Assembly (NCBI RefSeq): GCF_038069655.2
Contig: NZ_CP150951.2
Location: forward strand, 1,824,001 to 1,888,000
Source of the DNA: Yoonia sp. BS5-3
GTDB lineage: Bacteria; Pseudomonadota; Alphaproteobacteria; Rhodobacterales; Rhodobacteraceae
Reading direction: 5' to 3'
DNA length: 64,000 nucleotides
A program made the position numbers and the translations under genes. The notes under the pieces were generated by a model that was given only the letters and a program-made list of their open reading frames with translations, ran no database searches and had not been told where the DNA came from. Of this stretch, positions 18,887-27,329 are shown one piece after another. The stretch's first letter is position 1; the number at the start of each line of letters is the position of its first letter.

Positions 18887-19162
18887 GTGCGGAAAGCTGA
18901 CTTTCGCTATCTCAAAACAATCCCGTCGCGGAACCCGGTCACACGCAAAGCAGCGGCGGTTGTGTTGCCAGAGGAGCTAGATCGGTTTCTCGCGGAGTAC
19001 ATTCCCGCCAAATCCTTGGCCGCGGCTCTTAGGACGAAAACGAAATCAGCCATCGCACGCATGAAGCGGCGTGGTATTGAACCAATGGAAATGACACATT
19101 TCTGCGTTGGCACAATCTACGAGCGCAAACTGGTTGCAACCGAACTGGGCATCGAGCTTTGA
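18887..19162 (+). CDS. Small HTH-like protein, possible C-terminal fragment of a transposition protein
   Basis: A 91-aa product with a GTG start. It has a predicted helical DNA-binding segment (LPEELDRFLAEYIPAKSLAAAL and KSAIARMKRRGIEPM) recalling the C-terminal part of TniQ-like or other transposon accessory proteins; this resemblance is from memory and weak. It lies just inside the TTGCCAT array and overlaps the next reading frame by 4 bp, so the two were probably one operon. It may be an N-terminally deleted remnant. Confidence 0.4.
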   Translation: MRKADFRYLKTIPSRNPVTRKAAAVVLPEELDRFLAEYIPAKSLAAALRTKTKSAIARMKRRGIEPMEMTHFCVGTIYERKLVATELGIEL

Positions 19163-19344
19163 AACTACTGATACTCTCTGACCTCCACGATGATTTCTGG
19201 GCCGAGGCCAATCGCAATCCATTCGAAGGTCTGCAGGATCTGATGGGCGAGCTAGATCACCTCGTGATCGCGGGGGATCTGAGCAACAAGCCAAAGGTCC
19301 GATGGAAGTTCGCATTTGAAAGACTGTCCCGGTTGCATGTCTGA
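19159..19344 (+). pseudogene. Metallophosphoesterase N-terminal fragment, cut by IS3 element
   Basis: The product begins MKLLILSDLHDDFW (calcineurin-like motif D-x-H) and continues to HLVIAGDLSNK (GD motif with the next metal ligand). It then stops at the IS left end after about 60 residues; the IS supplies the stop codon. Family members are about 200-280 aa and also need GNH and GH motifs, which are absent. No continuation is found on the other side of the IS, so a deletion accompanied or followed the insertion. The start is TTG at 19159, overlapping the preceding stop. Confidence 0.7.
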
Positions 19345-19416
19345 CGTCAGCGCCTATGGGACAGTTTAGGCCGATTTGATAAGGGAGGGTTTCTGGCACA
19401 TCGTAACCACCAAGGA

Positions 19417-19797
19417 GTGGAGATGAGACAGAAACCCGGAACACGTAAGAGCCACGGTGATAAGGTCGTCAAAGACATCCGCCGTGCGACGCGCAAACAG
19501 TATTCCGCCGAAGAGAAGATTAGGATCGTGCTGGACGGCCTTAAGGGTGAGGACAGCATTGCCGAGCTTTGCCGTCGAGAGGGCATTGCTCAGAGCCTGT
19601 ATTATAGCTGGTCCAAAGAGTTCCTTGAAGCGGGCAAGAAGCGTCTGGCTGGCGACACGGCCCGTGCAGCGACGTCGACCGAAGTCAAAGACCTTCGTCG
19701 GGAATCCCGTGATTTGAAAGAGGTCGTCGCTGAACAAGCCCTGGAGCTACGGCTGCTCAAAAAAAGCATGCTCGGGGATGGGGAGGACGACGAATGA
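19417..19797 (+). CDS. IS3-family transposase OrfA (HTH/leucine-zipper subunit)
   Basis: A 126-aa protein with the HTH_Tnp_1 fold (YSAEEKIRIVLDGLKGEDSIAELCRREGI) followed by a coiled-coil/leucine-zipper stretch (LRRESRDLKEVVAEQALELRLLKKSM). An A7 run at 19759-19765 can act as a slippery site; the -1 frame stays open from there into orfB, so an OrfAB fusion transposase is possible. The stop overlaps the orfB start (ATGA). Confidence 0.9.
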   Translation: MEMRQKPGTRKSHGDKVVKDIRRATRKQYSAEEKIRIVLDGLKGEDSIAELCRREGIAQSLYYSWSKEFLEAGKKRLAGDTARAATSTEVKDLRRESRDLKEVVAEQALELRLLKKSMLGDGEDDE

Positions 19798-20774
19798 GGT
19801 ACCCCGCATCTGAGAAACTGGAGATCATTCGCCTGGTCGAAGGCTCGCATCTCCCGATCAAGCGAACCCTGGACAAGCTGGGGATTCCCAGGACCACCTT
19901 CTACCGCTGGTACGACCGGTATATGTCAGGTGGCCCCGAGGCGCTTGACGATCGTAGTCCGATACCGTCACGGGTCTGGAACCGCATTCCCGAGCCCATT
20001 CGAGAGAAGATCAGGGACCTGGCTTTGCAGGAAAGCGACCTGTCTCCGCGCGAGTTGGCCGTTCAGTTTACTGATACAGAAAAGTATTTTGTGTCAGAGG
20101 CTTCCGTATATCGCATCCTCAAGTCTTATGATCTGATCACCAGCCCGGCCTATGTGGTTCTGTCAGCCGCCGACGAGTTCAAAGAAAAGACAACGCGTCC
20201 CAACGAGCTATGGCAAACCGACTTCACATATCTGAAGGTCATCGGATGGGGCTGGTTCTATCTCAGCACTATCCTCGATGATTACAGCCGCTACATCATC
20301 GCCTGGAAGCTCTGCACAACGATGAAGGCCGAAGATGTGACCGATACGCTCGACCTCGCGCTGCAGGCTTCGGGCTGCGATCAGGCGACGGTGCTGCACA
20401 AGCCGCGCCTGCTCAGTGACAACGGGTCGAGCTACATCTCGGGCGAACTGGCTGATTGGCTGGAAGATCAGAAGATGGATCATGTTCGAGGTGCGCCATA
20501 TCACCCGCAAACCCAGGGCAAGATCGAAAGGTGGCATCAAACGCTAAAGAACCGCATTCTGCTTGAAAACTACTACCTGCCCGGTGATCTCAGACAACAG
20601 ATCGATGCCTTTGTCGATCACTACAACCACCGGCGTTATCACGAAGGCCTGCAGAACCTCACGCCTGCCGATGTCTACTTCGGGCGCGGGGAGACTATTT
20701 TGAAACAACGAGAAAGGATCAAGCGAAAGACCATCGAAACGCGACGCTTGCTTCACCGCAAATCCGCCGCATAA
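19794..20774 (+). CDS. IS3-family transposase OrfB (DDE catalytic subunit)
   Basis: A 326-aa rve-type integrase core with all three catalytic acids in context: WQTDFTYLKV (D), LLSDNGSSY (D) and GKIERWHQ (E), with 35-residue-type DDE spacing. An HTH region precedes it (LPIKRTLDKLGIPRTTFYRWY). The gene looks intact. A second, broken copy of the same segment is present on the minus strand at 21345-21522. Confidence 0.92.
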   Translation: MRYPASEKLEIIRLVEGSHLPIKRTLDKLGIPRTTFYRWYDRYMSGGPEALDDRSPIPSRVWNRIPEPIREKIRDLALQESDLSPRELAVQFTDTEKYFVSEASVYRILKSYDLITSPAYVVLSAADEFKEKTTRPNELWQTDFTYLKVIGWGWFYLSTILDDYSRYIIAWKLCTTMKAEDVTDTLDLALQASGCDQATVLHKPRLLSDNGSSYISGELADWLEDQKMDHVRGAPYHPQTQGKIERWHQTLKNRILLENYYLPGDLRQQIDAFVDHYNHRRYHEGLQNLTPADVYFGRGETILKQRERIKRKTIETRRLLHRKSAA

Positions 20775-20848
20775 TCACGACAGCCAGATGCGCCAGACCC
20801 TCTCTTAGGTTAGGCAGCCATCTGTCCCAAAATCCCTGACGACGGACA

Positions 20849-21118
20849 CAGGCGACCAAAACGGCGATGCGTTGGACAGGTGTAAGCGAACGGACTGCGA
20901 GGAACTGGATTTCTGGCACTCATGCGCCGGCAGGAGAACATCTGGTCGAGTTGATGAGGAACTCTAATACTGTGTTCTTAGCGGTGCTCTCTCTCGCAGG
21001 ACGCGGCGAGGCGCATGTGTTTGCCAACCTGGATGTGGTTAGAACGGAACTCGAAACCAGGCTGAAGGCAATTGGTACTCTTCAAGAGCAGGGACACCCG
21101 GTCAGAACAAGGAATTGA
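20849..21118 (+). pseudogene. HTH protein fragment, N-terminus removed by IS3 element
   Basis: The frame is open from the IS right end and reads TKTAMRWTGVSERTARNWIS, then GTHAPAGEHLVELMRNSNTV and VLSLAGR. This is the core of a small helix-turn-helix protein often seen on alphaproteobacterial islands and plasmids (recognised from memory). It lacks its natural start; the first internal ATG at 20867 would give 83 aa. It probably belonged to the same remnant as the genes left of the IS. Confidence 0.55.
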
Positions 21119-21143
21119 CCAAAATTTCGGATTTTACCCTTGA

Positions 21144-21256
21144 ATGGCAGTTTTATGGGGTCATGAATGGCAAAACCACATACAATGCCAAAATCCGGGT
21201 TGAATGAATTCAAAGGCTTATAAAAGTGAAATGGCAATACTATGGGGCAATCTACA
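21144..21256. repeat. Inverted TTGCCAT site array, right end of transposon-like remnant
   Basis: ATGGCA(A/G) sites (reverse of TTGCCAT) occur at 21144, 21167 and 21231; the spacings are 23 and 64 bp, all near multiples of 21. Read inward from 21256 the end is TGTAGATTGCCCC, which aligns with TGTGGAC(G) and CCCA of the other two arrays. CCGTTT follows directly (21257-21262) and also directly precedes the left array (18759-18764), which could be a target duplication. Confidence 0.55.
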
Positions 21257-21263
21257 CCGTTTT

Positions 21264-21336
21264 TGTGGACGTACCCAAAATTTTGCCATTTTGACCCCAG
21301 GGATTGCCATTTTGATCTCATAGTTTTGCCATTGAG
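21264..21336. repeat. Second left-type TTGCCAT array
   Basis: This is a near copy of 18765-18838 in direct orientation: TGTGGACGTACCC, then TTGCCAT at 21283, 21304 and 21326 (21- and 22-bp steps, identical phasing). It abuts the right-end array only 7 bp away and runs into a broken IS3 orfB fragment. It looks like the end of a second, truncated copy of the same kind of element. Confidence 0.6.
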
Positions 21337-21344
21337 GTGTCCTG

Positions 21345-21522
21345 CAACCATTCTGCCAGATCCCTTGAGACATAACTGGATCCGTTGTCGCTGAGCAGAC
21401 GTGGCTTGTGAACGACATGAACTTGATCGCAGCCGGATGCCTGCAACGCCAAGTCTAGCGTGTCAGTCACATCTTCAGCACGCATGGTCGTGCAGAGCTT
21501 CCAGGAGACGATGTAGCTGGCT
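21345..21522 (-). pseudogene. IS3 orfB fragment
   Basis: Translated in reverse, this reads YIVSWKLCTTMRAEDVTDTL, then LALQASGCDQ and LLSDNGSSYVSRDLAEWLQD, nearly identical to the middle of the intact OrfB at 19794-20774. It lacks both termini and the catalytic Glu. One side ends at the TTGCCAT array; the other side ends near a GCAGCGAAAG-type intergenic repeat. Confidence 0.85.
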
Positions 21523-21591
21523 GTGCAGCGAAAGCTCACTTTGTCCGCGTCTTGCTTGTTCGTGGACGACGCAGCACAAGGCGGCTAGACT

Positions 21592-22812
21592 TCATGTTCC
21601 GCTATTGTTCTTCACGACGCCCAAATATGCACGTTCGGTCCAGTTGGGCCGACTTCGCGCTTCGACCAACCTCGCGAAGAATGACGCGCCAATCGCGGCG
21701 ATACTGTCATCAAAATCGAATGTTGCGCTATGCAGGCTTGGGCCGGGTCCCTGGCCGATGAACAGGAAACACCCTGGGCAGGTTTCCAACATGTAGGAAA
21801 AGTCCTCGGCGACATTATGTGGGGCGGAATCCGCATCCACGTCAGCCAAAGTCGCGGCGACTTTGGCTGCAAATGTTGTTTGCGCCATATGGTTCACGAG
21901 CGGCGGGTAGTACTTCGCATATTGGAAACGACAGGGCATGTCAGTGGTTTCGGCGAGTTGTGATAGGCGCGCTTCGGCCTCTACACGGAAGGCGGCGCTT
22001 TGTGTGCGCACAGATCCGGTGAGCATCGCACTGTCTGGAACAACATTCGTGGCCTCACCTGCCTGAGCCACCGTGCACGCAACCACGCCTGGGCCGTGTT
22101 TCGTGGATAGCTCGCTTTCAATCTTGGAAACACCTTTGATCAGTGGGGCCAGCTGCGTGATCGGATTGCGGCACAGATCCGGGTAGCCCACATGCCCCCC
22201 TTGTCCTTGCACGTCAAAACGAAAGTCATCAACTGACGCCAAAAACGGGCCTGATCTTGTGTGAAATGATCCCAGCGCTTTGCCGGGTAACGTGTGCAGG
22301 GCGTAGACTTCGGAAATTGCAAAGCGGTCAAAGACACCAGCCTCGACCATAATCCTACCGCCACCGCTGAGTTCTTCGCCAGGCTGAAAGATAAGCGCGA
22401 CGCGACCGCGAAAATTGCGATGCGCTGCCAGATATCGCGCGGCGCCCAGCAACATTGTGGTATGTCCGTCATGACCGCATGCATGCATGACACCGGGTCT
22501 TTTAGATATCCATGCCGCACTAGTCTCTTCATGGATTGGGAGAGCGTCCATGTCGGCCCGCAGCCCAATCGTGGGTCCATCGCCTTGGCCATCAATCAGC
22601 GCGATGACACCGGTTTCGGCAAGGCCGCGATGGATCATGGTGATGCCAAATTCCTTGAGGCGAGCCACAACAAAATCGGCCGTTGCATGGCATGCTAGAT
22701 CAAGCTCGGGATGTGCGTGCAAGTGCTGACGCCAAGAGGTCAGGTCGCCTGCATAGTCCGCGATCTGGGGGATGATCCCTGTCACGACGGGCTGAACCGA
22801 AGCGACAGGCAC
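21592..22812 (-). CDS. M20-family amidohydrolase (hippurate/N-acyl-amino-acid hydrolase type)
   Basis: A 406-aa metallohydrolase with the M20D pattern: WRQHLHAHPEL, GLRADMDALPI, HACGHDGHTTMLLGAARYL, IFQPGEE (catalytic Glu) and late AEDFSYML. It would deacylate or open an amide-linked amino acid. It is the last gene of the ABC-DDAH operon and overlaps ddaH by 31 bp, with a GTG start at 22812. The last residues (about 20, after FARLVEA) are unlike the family and approach the IS debris, so the C-terminus may be altered. Confidence 0.85.
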   Translation of the reverse strand: MPVASVQPVVTGIIPQIADYAGDLTSWRQHLHAHPELDLACHATADFVVARLKEFGITMIHRGLAETGVIALIDGQGDGPTIGLRADMDALPIHEETSAAWISKRPGVMHACGHDGHTTMLLGAARYLAAHRNFRGRVALIFQPGEELSGGGRIMVEAGVFDRFAISEVYALHTLPGKALGSFHTRSGPFLASVDDFRFDVQGQGGHVGYPDLCRNPITQLAPLIKGVSKIESELSTKHGPGVVACTVAQAGEATNVVPDSAMLTGSVRTQSAAFRVEAEARLSQLAETTDMPCRFQYAKYYPPLVNHMAQTTFAAKVAATLADVDADSAPHNVAEDFSYMLETCPGCFLFIGQGPGPSLHSATFDFDDSIAAIGASFFARLVEARSRPNWTERAYLGVVKNNSGT

Positions 22813-23573
22813 GACATTCCGCCGTCCAACTTGGCCGCTTCGCTGTTCCCAATTTCACGTATCTCATAACCTGCAGCAAGCAATTGATCGCGGGTGCGCG
22901 GGAAACCGGCGGGCATGATGACCAGATTGTTAAAGCGGATGGAATTGGCGCATGCTTCTTCCCCATCAGCAGTATGAATGACGTTGTACCCTTTAAAGCA
23001 GCCAGAGCGATCTAGCCGTTTGGTTGCAAGGATCGTTTCGCCGTCCAGAAGCGAGCAATCCGTCTTGAAGTGCAGAACGTCCGGCGGCGTATCGACCACC
23101 CGCACTGCATACCTCCACCGGTCCACAAGGCGGATGAATTCGTCCACGCCTGCCTTGTCGGTGCGGGCAGACAGCCCAATCAGGATCTCGCGTTCGGTTG
23201 TCAGAATATCGCCACCCTCGATGAATCCTGGCCCCTCAATACACACAACTTCACTATAAAGCGTTTCTAAATGCGGGGCCATTTCCCGAGCCTCGCCAAG
23301 CCGCGTTGGCGCGCCCGGACGCATTATGACAGCGCCTTCTTGGAGGCAAAGTGCTGCATCTTCGACAAAGACGGAGTCGGGGAATTCTTCCATCGCGTCC
23401 AACACGGTGACCTCTGCGCCGGTGCTGCGCAGAGCCGCGACATAATCTGCGTGATGCTGTTCAAACCTCGCCAAATCCGGCGCGCCCACGTTAACAGCAC
23501 GCAACCCATCAACGCTGCTGCGTGATGGTTTGCGGCTAATGGCATGGGAGAACGTAAAGCTTTTGTCAGACAT
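22782..23573 (-). CDS. ddaH: Dimethylarginine dimethylaminohydrolase (DDAH)-like
   Basis: A guanidine-modifying enzyme of about 263 aa that in characterised members hydrolyses N-omega-methylated arginines to citrulline plus methylamines. The visible active site has EDAALCLQEGAVIMRPG in the N-terminal half, EGPGFIEGGD, the His in VLHFKTDCSLL, and the nucleophilic Cys in GGMSCLSLRF. The start MSDKSFTFSHAIS is at 23573. Its place between a polar amino-acid ABC transporter and an amidohydrolase suggests catabolism of methylarginine or a related guanidine compound. Confidence 0.85.
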   Translation of the reverse strand: MSDKSFTFSHAISRKPSRSSVDGLRAVNVGAPDLARFEQHHADYVAALRSTGAEVTVLDAMEEFPDSVFVEDAALCLQEGAVIMRPGAPTRLGEAREMAPHLETLYSEVVCIEGPGFIEGGDILTTEREILIGLSARTDKAGVDEFIRLVDRWRYAVRVVDTPPDVLHFKTDCSLLDGETILATKRLDRSGCFKGYNVIHTADGEEACANSIRFNNLVIMPAGFPRTRDQLLAAGYEIREIGNSEAAKLDGGMSCLSLRFSPS

Positions 23574-23587
23574 GGTATTACTCTGAA

Positions 23588-24280
23588 TTAGGTGTTGGGG
23601 ATCTTGCGGCGGTTTTCCAAAAAGCGGAAGAGCACCACAAGACAAAGGGTCAAAAAGACGTAGATGGCGGCGACAAACAGCAGGGGTTCATAAACGCGGT
23701 AGGTTTCCTGTCGGACAATCGACCCGACGCCGTAGACTTCGAAGACAGTAATCGTCGCGGCAAGTGGTGTCGCCTTGAGCGTCAGGATAAACTCACCTGC
23801 GAGCGTTGGAAAGACGTTTTGCAAGGCGCGTGGCAGCCAGACCCGGCGCAAGACCTGAAGAGGTGACATACCAATGGCGCGCGCTGCTTCCAGTTCGCCT
23901 TTGGGCACGCCTTTGAATGCACCGCGCATGATTTCACCTTCGTAGCCCGCAACACTAAGCGTGAAGGCAAACACAGCATAGGGAAATGCATCGCGCAGAA
24001 ACGACCAGATCATTGTTTCGCGAATGCCGGGTATCGAGGGGAACAACGAACCCAGCCCATAGTACACCAGCCAAAGCTGGATCAGCAGCGGCGTACCACG
24101 AATGACAGTGCAGAACGCCCGGGCAGCCCAAGCTAACGGCCAAGGTCCGGTCACTTGCACCAACCCGATTGGCACCGCCAACATCATGCCAAAAAAGATC
24201 GACAGCCCCAGCAATTGCAGCGTGAGCCATATCCCTTCAGCAAAGCGAGGCGCGTATTCCGGTAGCCAGTCCCAGACCAT
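23588..24280 (-). CDS. Polar amino-acid ABC transporter permease (HisM/ArtM-like)
   Basis: A 230-aa inner-membrane permease with about five helices and the EAA loop GELEAARAIGMSPLQVLRRVWLP that docks on the ATPase. It pairs with the permease encoded immediately upstream (one-base TGATG overlap) to form the transmembrane dimer. The substrate is inferred from the neighbouring DDAH gene. Confidence 0.92.
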   Translation of the reverse strand: MVWDWLPEYAPRFAEGIWLTLQLLGLSIFFGMMLAVPIGLVQVTGPWPLAWAARAFCTVIRGTPLLIQLWLVYYGLGSLFPSIPGIRETMIWSFLRDAFPYAVFAFTLSVAGYEGEIMRGAFKGVPKGELEAARAIGMSPLQVLRRVWLPRALQNVFPTLAGEFILTLKATPLAATITVFEVYGVGSIVRQETYRVYEPLLFVAAIYVFLTLCLVVLFRFLENRRKIPNT

Positions 24281-24993
24281 CAGTGCACCTTCGCCTCTCC
24301 GCGCCGCAACCGCCGCTCGAGCAGGCTAAACAACAGGGTCGAGACAAGCGTCAGGGCCAGATAAAGCGCCCCTGCGGCCAGGTAAAACGTCAGATATTCC
24401 TTCGTCGCCCCGGCGGCCTGCCGCGTTTCAAGCGCGAGTTCACTAAAGCCAACCACCGCAAGCAGCGCTGTGTCTTTCGTCGTGATCAGCCAGAGGTTTG
24501 CCAACCCCGGCAACGCAAACGGCAACATCAAAGGAATGATAATACGGCGGTGCATCAAGATTGGCGACATGCCGATGGATTGGGCTGCCTCAATCTGTTG
24601 GCGCGGAACAGCGTTCAGGGCACCGCGAAAAACTTCTGTTGAATAGGCTCCCTGCACAAACCCAATCACGTAGATGCCTGCCCAAAGACCGCTGATTTCC
24701 ACCCTCTCAAAACCAAGAGATGTGAGCACCGCGTTCAACAAATCCGTCCCTGCGTAGTAAAGCAGCAGGATCAGCACCAATTCAGGGACCGCGCGGATTA
24801 GGGTTGTGTAGAACTCCAATGACCAGCGCAGCACCGGGCCGCCATAGATTTTCCCCAAGGCCCCGAAGAACCCGATGCACAGGCCCAAAGCATAAGCCCC
24901 AAGCGCGATCTGAATGGTTGATACCAGTCCGCGCAGCAACGCCCCGCCCCATCCGGGTGGCTGTAGGGCCAAAAGATCAAATACAGAGTTCAT
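24280..24993 (-). CDS. Polar amino-acid ABC transporter permease (HisQ/ArtQ-like)
   Basis: A 237-aa permease with hydrophobic helices, RAVPELVLILLLYYAGTDLL and the EAA loop RQQIEAAQSIGMSPILMHRRI. The start MNSVFDLLALQPPGWGG at 24993 matches the usual N-terminus; a longer in-frame reading to 25095 runs into the substrate-binding-protein gene and is rejected. It overlaps the next permease by one base. Confidence 0.92.
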   Translation of the reverse strand: MNSVFDLLALQPPGWGGALLRGLVSTIQIALGAYALGLCIGFFGALGKIYGGPVLRWSLEFYTTLIRAVPELVLILLLYYAGTDLLNAVLTSLGFERVEISGLWAGIYVIGFVQGAYSTEVFRGALNAVPRQQIEAAQSIGMSPILMHRRIIIPLMLPFALPGLANLWLITTKDTALLAVVGFSELALETRQAAGATKEYLTFYLAAGALYLALTLVSTLLFSLLERRLRRGEAKVH

Positions 24994-25033
24994 GAAAAAT
25001 TTGGGTGCCGGAAAAAGCCGACACCCTTTTGGC

Positions 25034-25804
25034 TTATTCGCCGCCGTAGATGTTGAAGTCGAAGTACTTATCAGAAATTTCCTGATAGGTCCCATCGGCG
25101 CGGATCTGGGCGATTGCTGCGTTCAAACGCTCGGCCAATTCCGTGTCACCTTTACGAATACCGCCACCGACGCCGGGGCCAAAAATCGTCTCATCGATCA
25201 GCTCGCCTTTGATTTCATAACCAGCACCTTGTTCACTGGCAAGGAACCCGGACAACGCAAGGCTATCGGCCACAACCGCATCGACACGACCAGAAAACAA
25301 GTCTTGGTTGTGTTCATCGAAGGTCGAATAGGTTTTCACCTCAGCAGTATCAGAGAAGTATGCATCGACATAGTTGGCGTGTGTCGTTGCCACCTGGACG
25401 CCTACGATTTTACCGGCAAGGCTGGCCGGATCACCGGAAATGTCAGAGTCCTTTGGCCCGACAATCACGGCAGGTGTACTATAGTAGCGATCCGTGAAGT
25501 CGATGGTTTGCATCCGCTCTTCGGTAATCGACATCGAGGCCATGATGACATCGAACCGTTCGGACAAGAGGGCTGGAATGATGCCATCCCAAGCGACAGG
25601 TACGATTTCGCACTCTTCTTCCATGGCGGCGCAGACCGCGCCAATAATTTCAATTTCCCAGCCGGTATATGCGCCATCGGCCCCTTTTTCAGAGAATGGC
25701 GGATAAGGCTCGGCTGCGATGCCGACTTTTACGTCTGCCAAGCCCATGCTTGCCGTAAGTGCGACAACAGCGGTAAGTGCTGTTGTTTTGATCATGTTCT
25801 TCAT
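25034..25804 (-). CDS. Periplasmic amino-acid-binding protein of ABC transporter
   Basis: A family 3 solute-binding protein of 256 aa. A signal peptide (MKNMIKTTALTAVVALTASMGLA) is followed by VKVGIAAEPYPPFSEKGADG, ending the first lobe with IIPALLSERFDVIMASMSIT. The pattern is that of basic/polar amino-acid binders (ArtJ/HisJ/LAO). The start at 25804 is 17 bp after the ATPase stop. Confidence 0.92.
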   Translation of the reverse strand: MKNMIKTTALTAVVALTASMGLADVKVGIAAEPYPPFSEKGADGAYTGWEIEIIGAVCAAMEEECEIVPVAWDGIIPALLSERFDVIMASMSITEERMQTIDFTDRYYSTPAVIVGPKDSDISGDPASLAGKIVGVQVATTHANYVDAYFSDTAEVKTYSTFDEHNQDLFSGRVDAVVADSLALSGFLASEQGAGYEIKGELIDETIFGPGVGGGIRKGDTELAERLNAAIAQIRADGTYQEISDKYFDFNIYGGE

Positions 25805-25821
25805 TGTTATCTCCCAGTTGA

Positions 25822-26619
25822 TTATGAACGGTGAATGGAACTGACAAATGCGCGGCATCTGTCGCTGGATGGGTTGTCAAAGACCTGACTTGGCGGGCCT
25901 TCTTCTTCGATAATTCCGTTGTGCAGATAGATCACACGATCCGACACTTCGCGGGCGAACCGCATTTCATGTGTGACAAGCAGCATTGTGCGCCCTTCTT
26001 CGGCTAATTCGCGGATCACGTTCAGCACTTCGCCGACAAGTTCAGGGTCAAGTGCAGAAGTCGGTTCGTCAAACAGCATCACATCCGGCTGCATCGCAAG
26101 GGCCCGCGCAATCGCAGCACGTTGTTGCTGCCCGCCCGAAAGTTGCGCAGGGTATGCATCGAATTTTTTTCCTAATCCAACGCGTTCAAGCACGGTCTTA
26201 GCTTCGGCCATTGCGTCAGACTTGGGGCGTTTTTGAACGTGAAGGGGGCCTTCCATAACGTTTTGCAGGACGGTCATGTGCTGCCAAAGATTGAAGGATT
26301 GAAAGACCATGCCCAGACGGCTGCGAAATCTCTCGGCTTGCCGTCGGTTGGCGGCTTCTAACCCTGCTTTTCCAGTCTTCAGCGCAAGCGTTTCGCCGTC
26401 CAGGATAATGTCACCTGCCGTAGGTTTTTCCAGCAGGTTCACACAGCGCAACAGGGTACTCTTGCCAGACCCACTGGCGCCAATCAGCGATATGACCTCG
26501 CCCTTCTGTGCTGACAACGAAACGCCTCGTAGCACTTCGAGCGAGCCGAACGTCTTTCGCAGGTTTCGCAGCTCCAGACTATTGGCTGGGTGTTGTGAAT
26601 TGGCAGCGGTTGTGGTCAT
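25822..26619 (-). CDS. ABC transporter ATPase (HisP/ArtP-like)
   Basis: A 265-aa nucleotide-binding subunit: Walker [11 protein letters not shown]-loop [12 protein letters not shown], signature LSGGQQQR, Walker [15 protein letters not shown], switch His in LLVTHEM. It is the first gene of the operon ATPase - binding protein - permease - permease - ddaH - M20. Its start faces the TetR gene across a perfect palindrome. Confidence 0.95.
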   Translation of the reverse strand: MTTTAANSQHPANSLELRNLRKTFGSLEVLRGVSLSAQKGEVISLIGASGSGKSTLLRCVNLLEKPTAGDIILDGETLALKTGKAGLEAANRRQAERFRSRLGMVFQSFNLWQHMTVLQNVMEGPLHVQKRPKSDAMAEAKTVLERVGLGKKFDAYPAQLSGGQQQRAAIARALAMQPDVMLFDEPTSALDPELVGEVLNVIRELAEEGRTMLLVTHEMRFAREVSDRVIYLHNGIIEEEGPPSQVFDNPSSDRCRAFVSSIHRS

Positions 26620-26649
26620 TCATACACTTCTATCACTCTCTAATGATGG

Positions 26650-26665
26650 CTATACAATTGTATAG
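26650..26665. promoter_or_regulatory. Perfect 16-bp palindrome, likely TetR operator
   Basis: CTATACAATTGTATAG is an exact palindrome in the 62-bp gap between the divergent ABC ATPase and TetR genes. Its position 16 bp upstream of the regulator start and 30 bp upstream of the ATPase start is where a self-regulating TetR repressor would control both transcripts. Binding by that protein is inferred from position. Confidence 0.7.
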
Positions 26666-26681
26666 TCGCAGGAAAAGCAAG

Positions 26682-27329
26682 ATGGTTGTGCGATATGACG
26701 CAAAGCTGGAACACGGATTGACCATAATTCAGGCAAAAACACCGCCGGATGATGGAAAAACGCGTCTCATAAAGGGCGCGATGCATTGCGTCGCCGATCA
26801 CGGGATTTCTGGATCAAGTGTCCGCAGGATTGCCGAATATGCGGGTGTCACACCGGGCCTTGTGCGGCATCATTTTGGAAACAAGGATACGCTGCTGGCA
26901 GAATGCTATCGTGACCTGAACACACTGGCCTTGCAGCGTATGGCACAATCGTTTGCGGATGATGGGCAAACGCTTAGCGCGCAACTCAGGGCGGCCCTTC
27001 ATGCTTTCTTCCCCGAAGACCTGCGGGATGTTCGTAAGATGCGCGTCCTTGTTGCATTTTGGGGCGCAGTGCTGACCACAGACGCCTTTGCGGATGTTCA
27101 GAAAGAAACGAACTCTGCGTTTTATGATTTCCTCGCGGGCCTGTTGCGGCGACACTTGGGGGATCGCGCAGATTTGGCAATGCTTGCAGACGCCGTTATG
27201 GCATTAATCGACGGGCTTTGGTTAGAATGCTGTATGAACCCGGACCACATGACGCCAGAGGCCGCAATTGAGAGGGCGCATCATTTTTGCTGCCTTGCGC
27301 TAGAATCTCTTCAGTCGGTCGATAGGTGA
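26682..27329 (+). CDS. TetR-family repressor (BetI-like)
   Basis: A 215-aa regulator: N-terminal HTH (KTRLIKGAMHCVADHGISGS, VRRIAEYAGVTPGLVRHHF) and a BetI-type C-terminal domain (ADAVMALIDGLWLECCMNPDHMTPEAA). The start MVVRYDAKL at 26682 is preferred because the longer frame from 26508 overlaps the divergent ATPase gene and the operator. It probably represses the adjoining transport/DDAH operon. Confidence 0.88.
   Translation: MVVRYDAKLEHGLTIIQAKTPPDDGKTRLIKGAMHCVADHGISGSSVRRIAEYAGVTPGLVRHHFGNKDTLLAECYRDLNTLALQRMAQSFADDGQTLSAQLRAALHAFFPEDLRDVRKMRVLVAFWGAVLTTDAFADVQKETNSAFYDFLAGLLRRHLGDRADLAMLADAVMALIDGLWLECCMNPDHMTPEAAIERAHHFCCLALESLQSVDR

Larger units (their letters stand above)
19338..20848 (+). 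mobile_element. Complete IS3-family insertion sequence (about 1.51 kb)
   Basis: The element has imperfect 27-bp terminal inverted repeats: the left end begins TGTCTGACGTCAG and the right end, read inward, TGTCCGTCGTCAG; both share TGGGACAG at the inner side (21 of 27 positions match). It carries overlapping orfA and orfB. I see no matching target duplication next to the ends, which fits a later deletion or recombination. It separates the truncated metallophosphoesterase from a truncated HTH gene. Confidence 0.85.

Noticed and set aside
18765..21336. TTGCCAT repeats as a CRISPR array
   Set aside because: The repeated unit is only about 7-10 bp with 21-22-bp periodicity, occurs in inverted groups, and lacks uniform spacers or cas genes.
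26508..26681. N-terminal extension of the TetR gene
   Set aside because: It would overlap the divergent ATPase gene and the palindromic operator, and its translation is not TetR-like.
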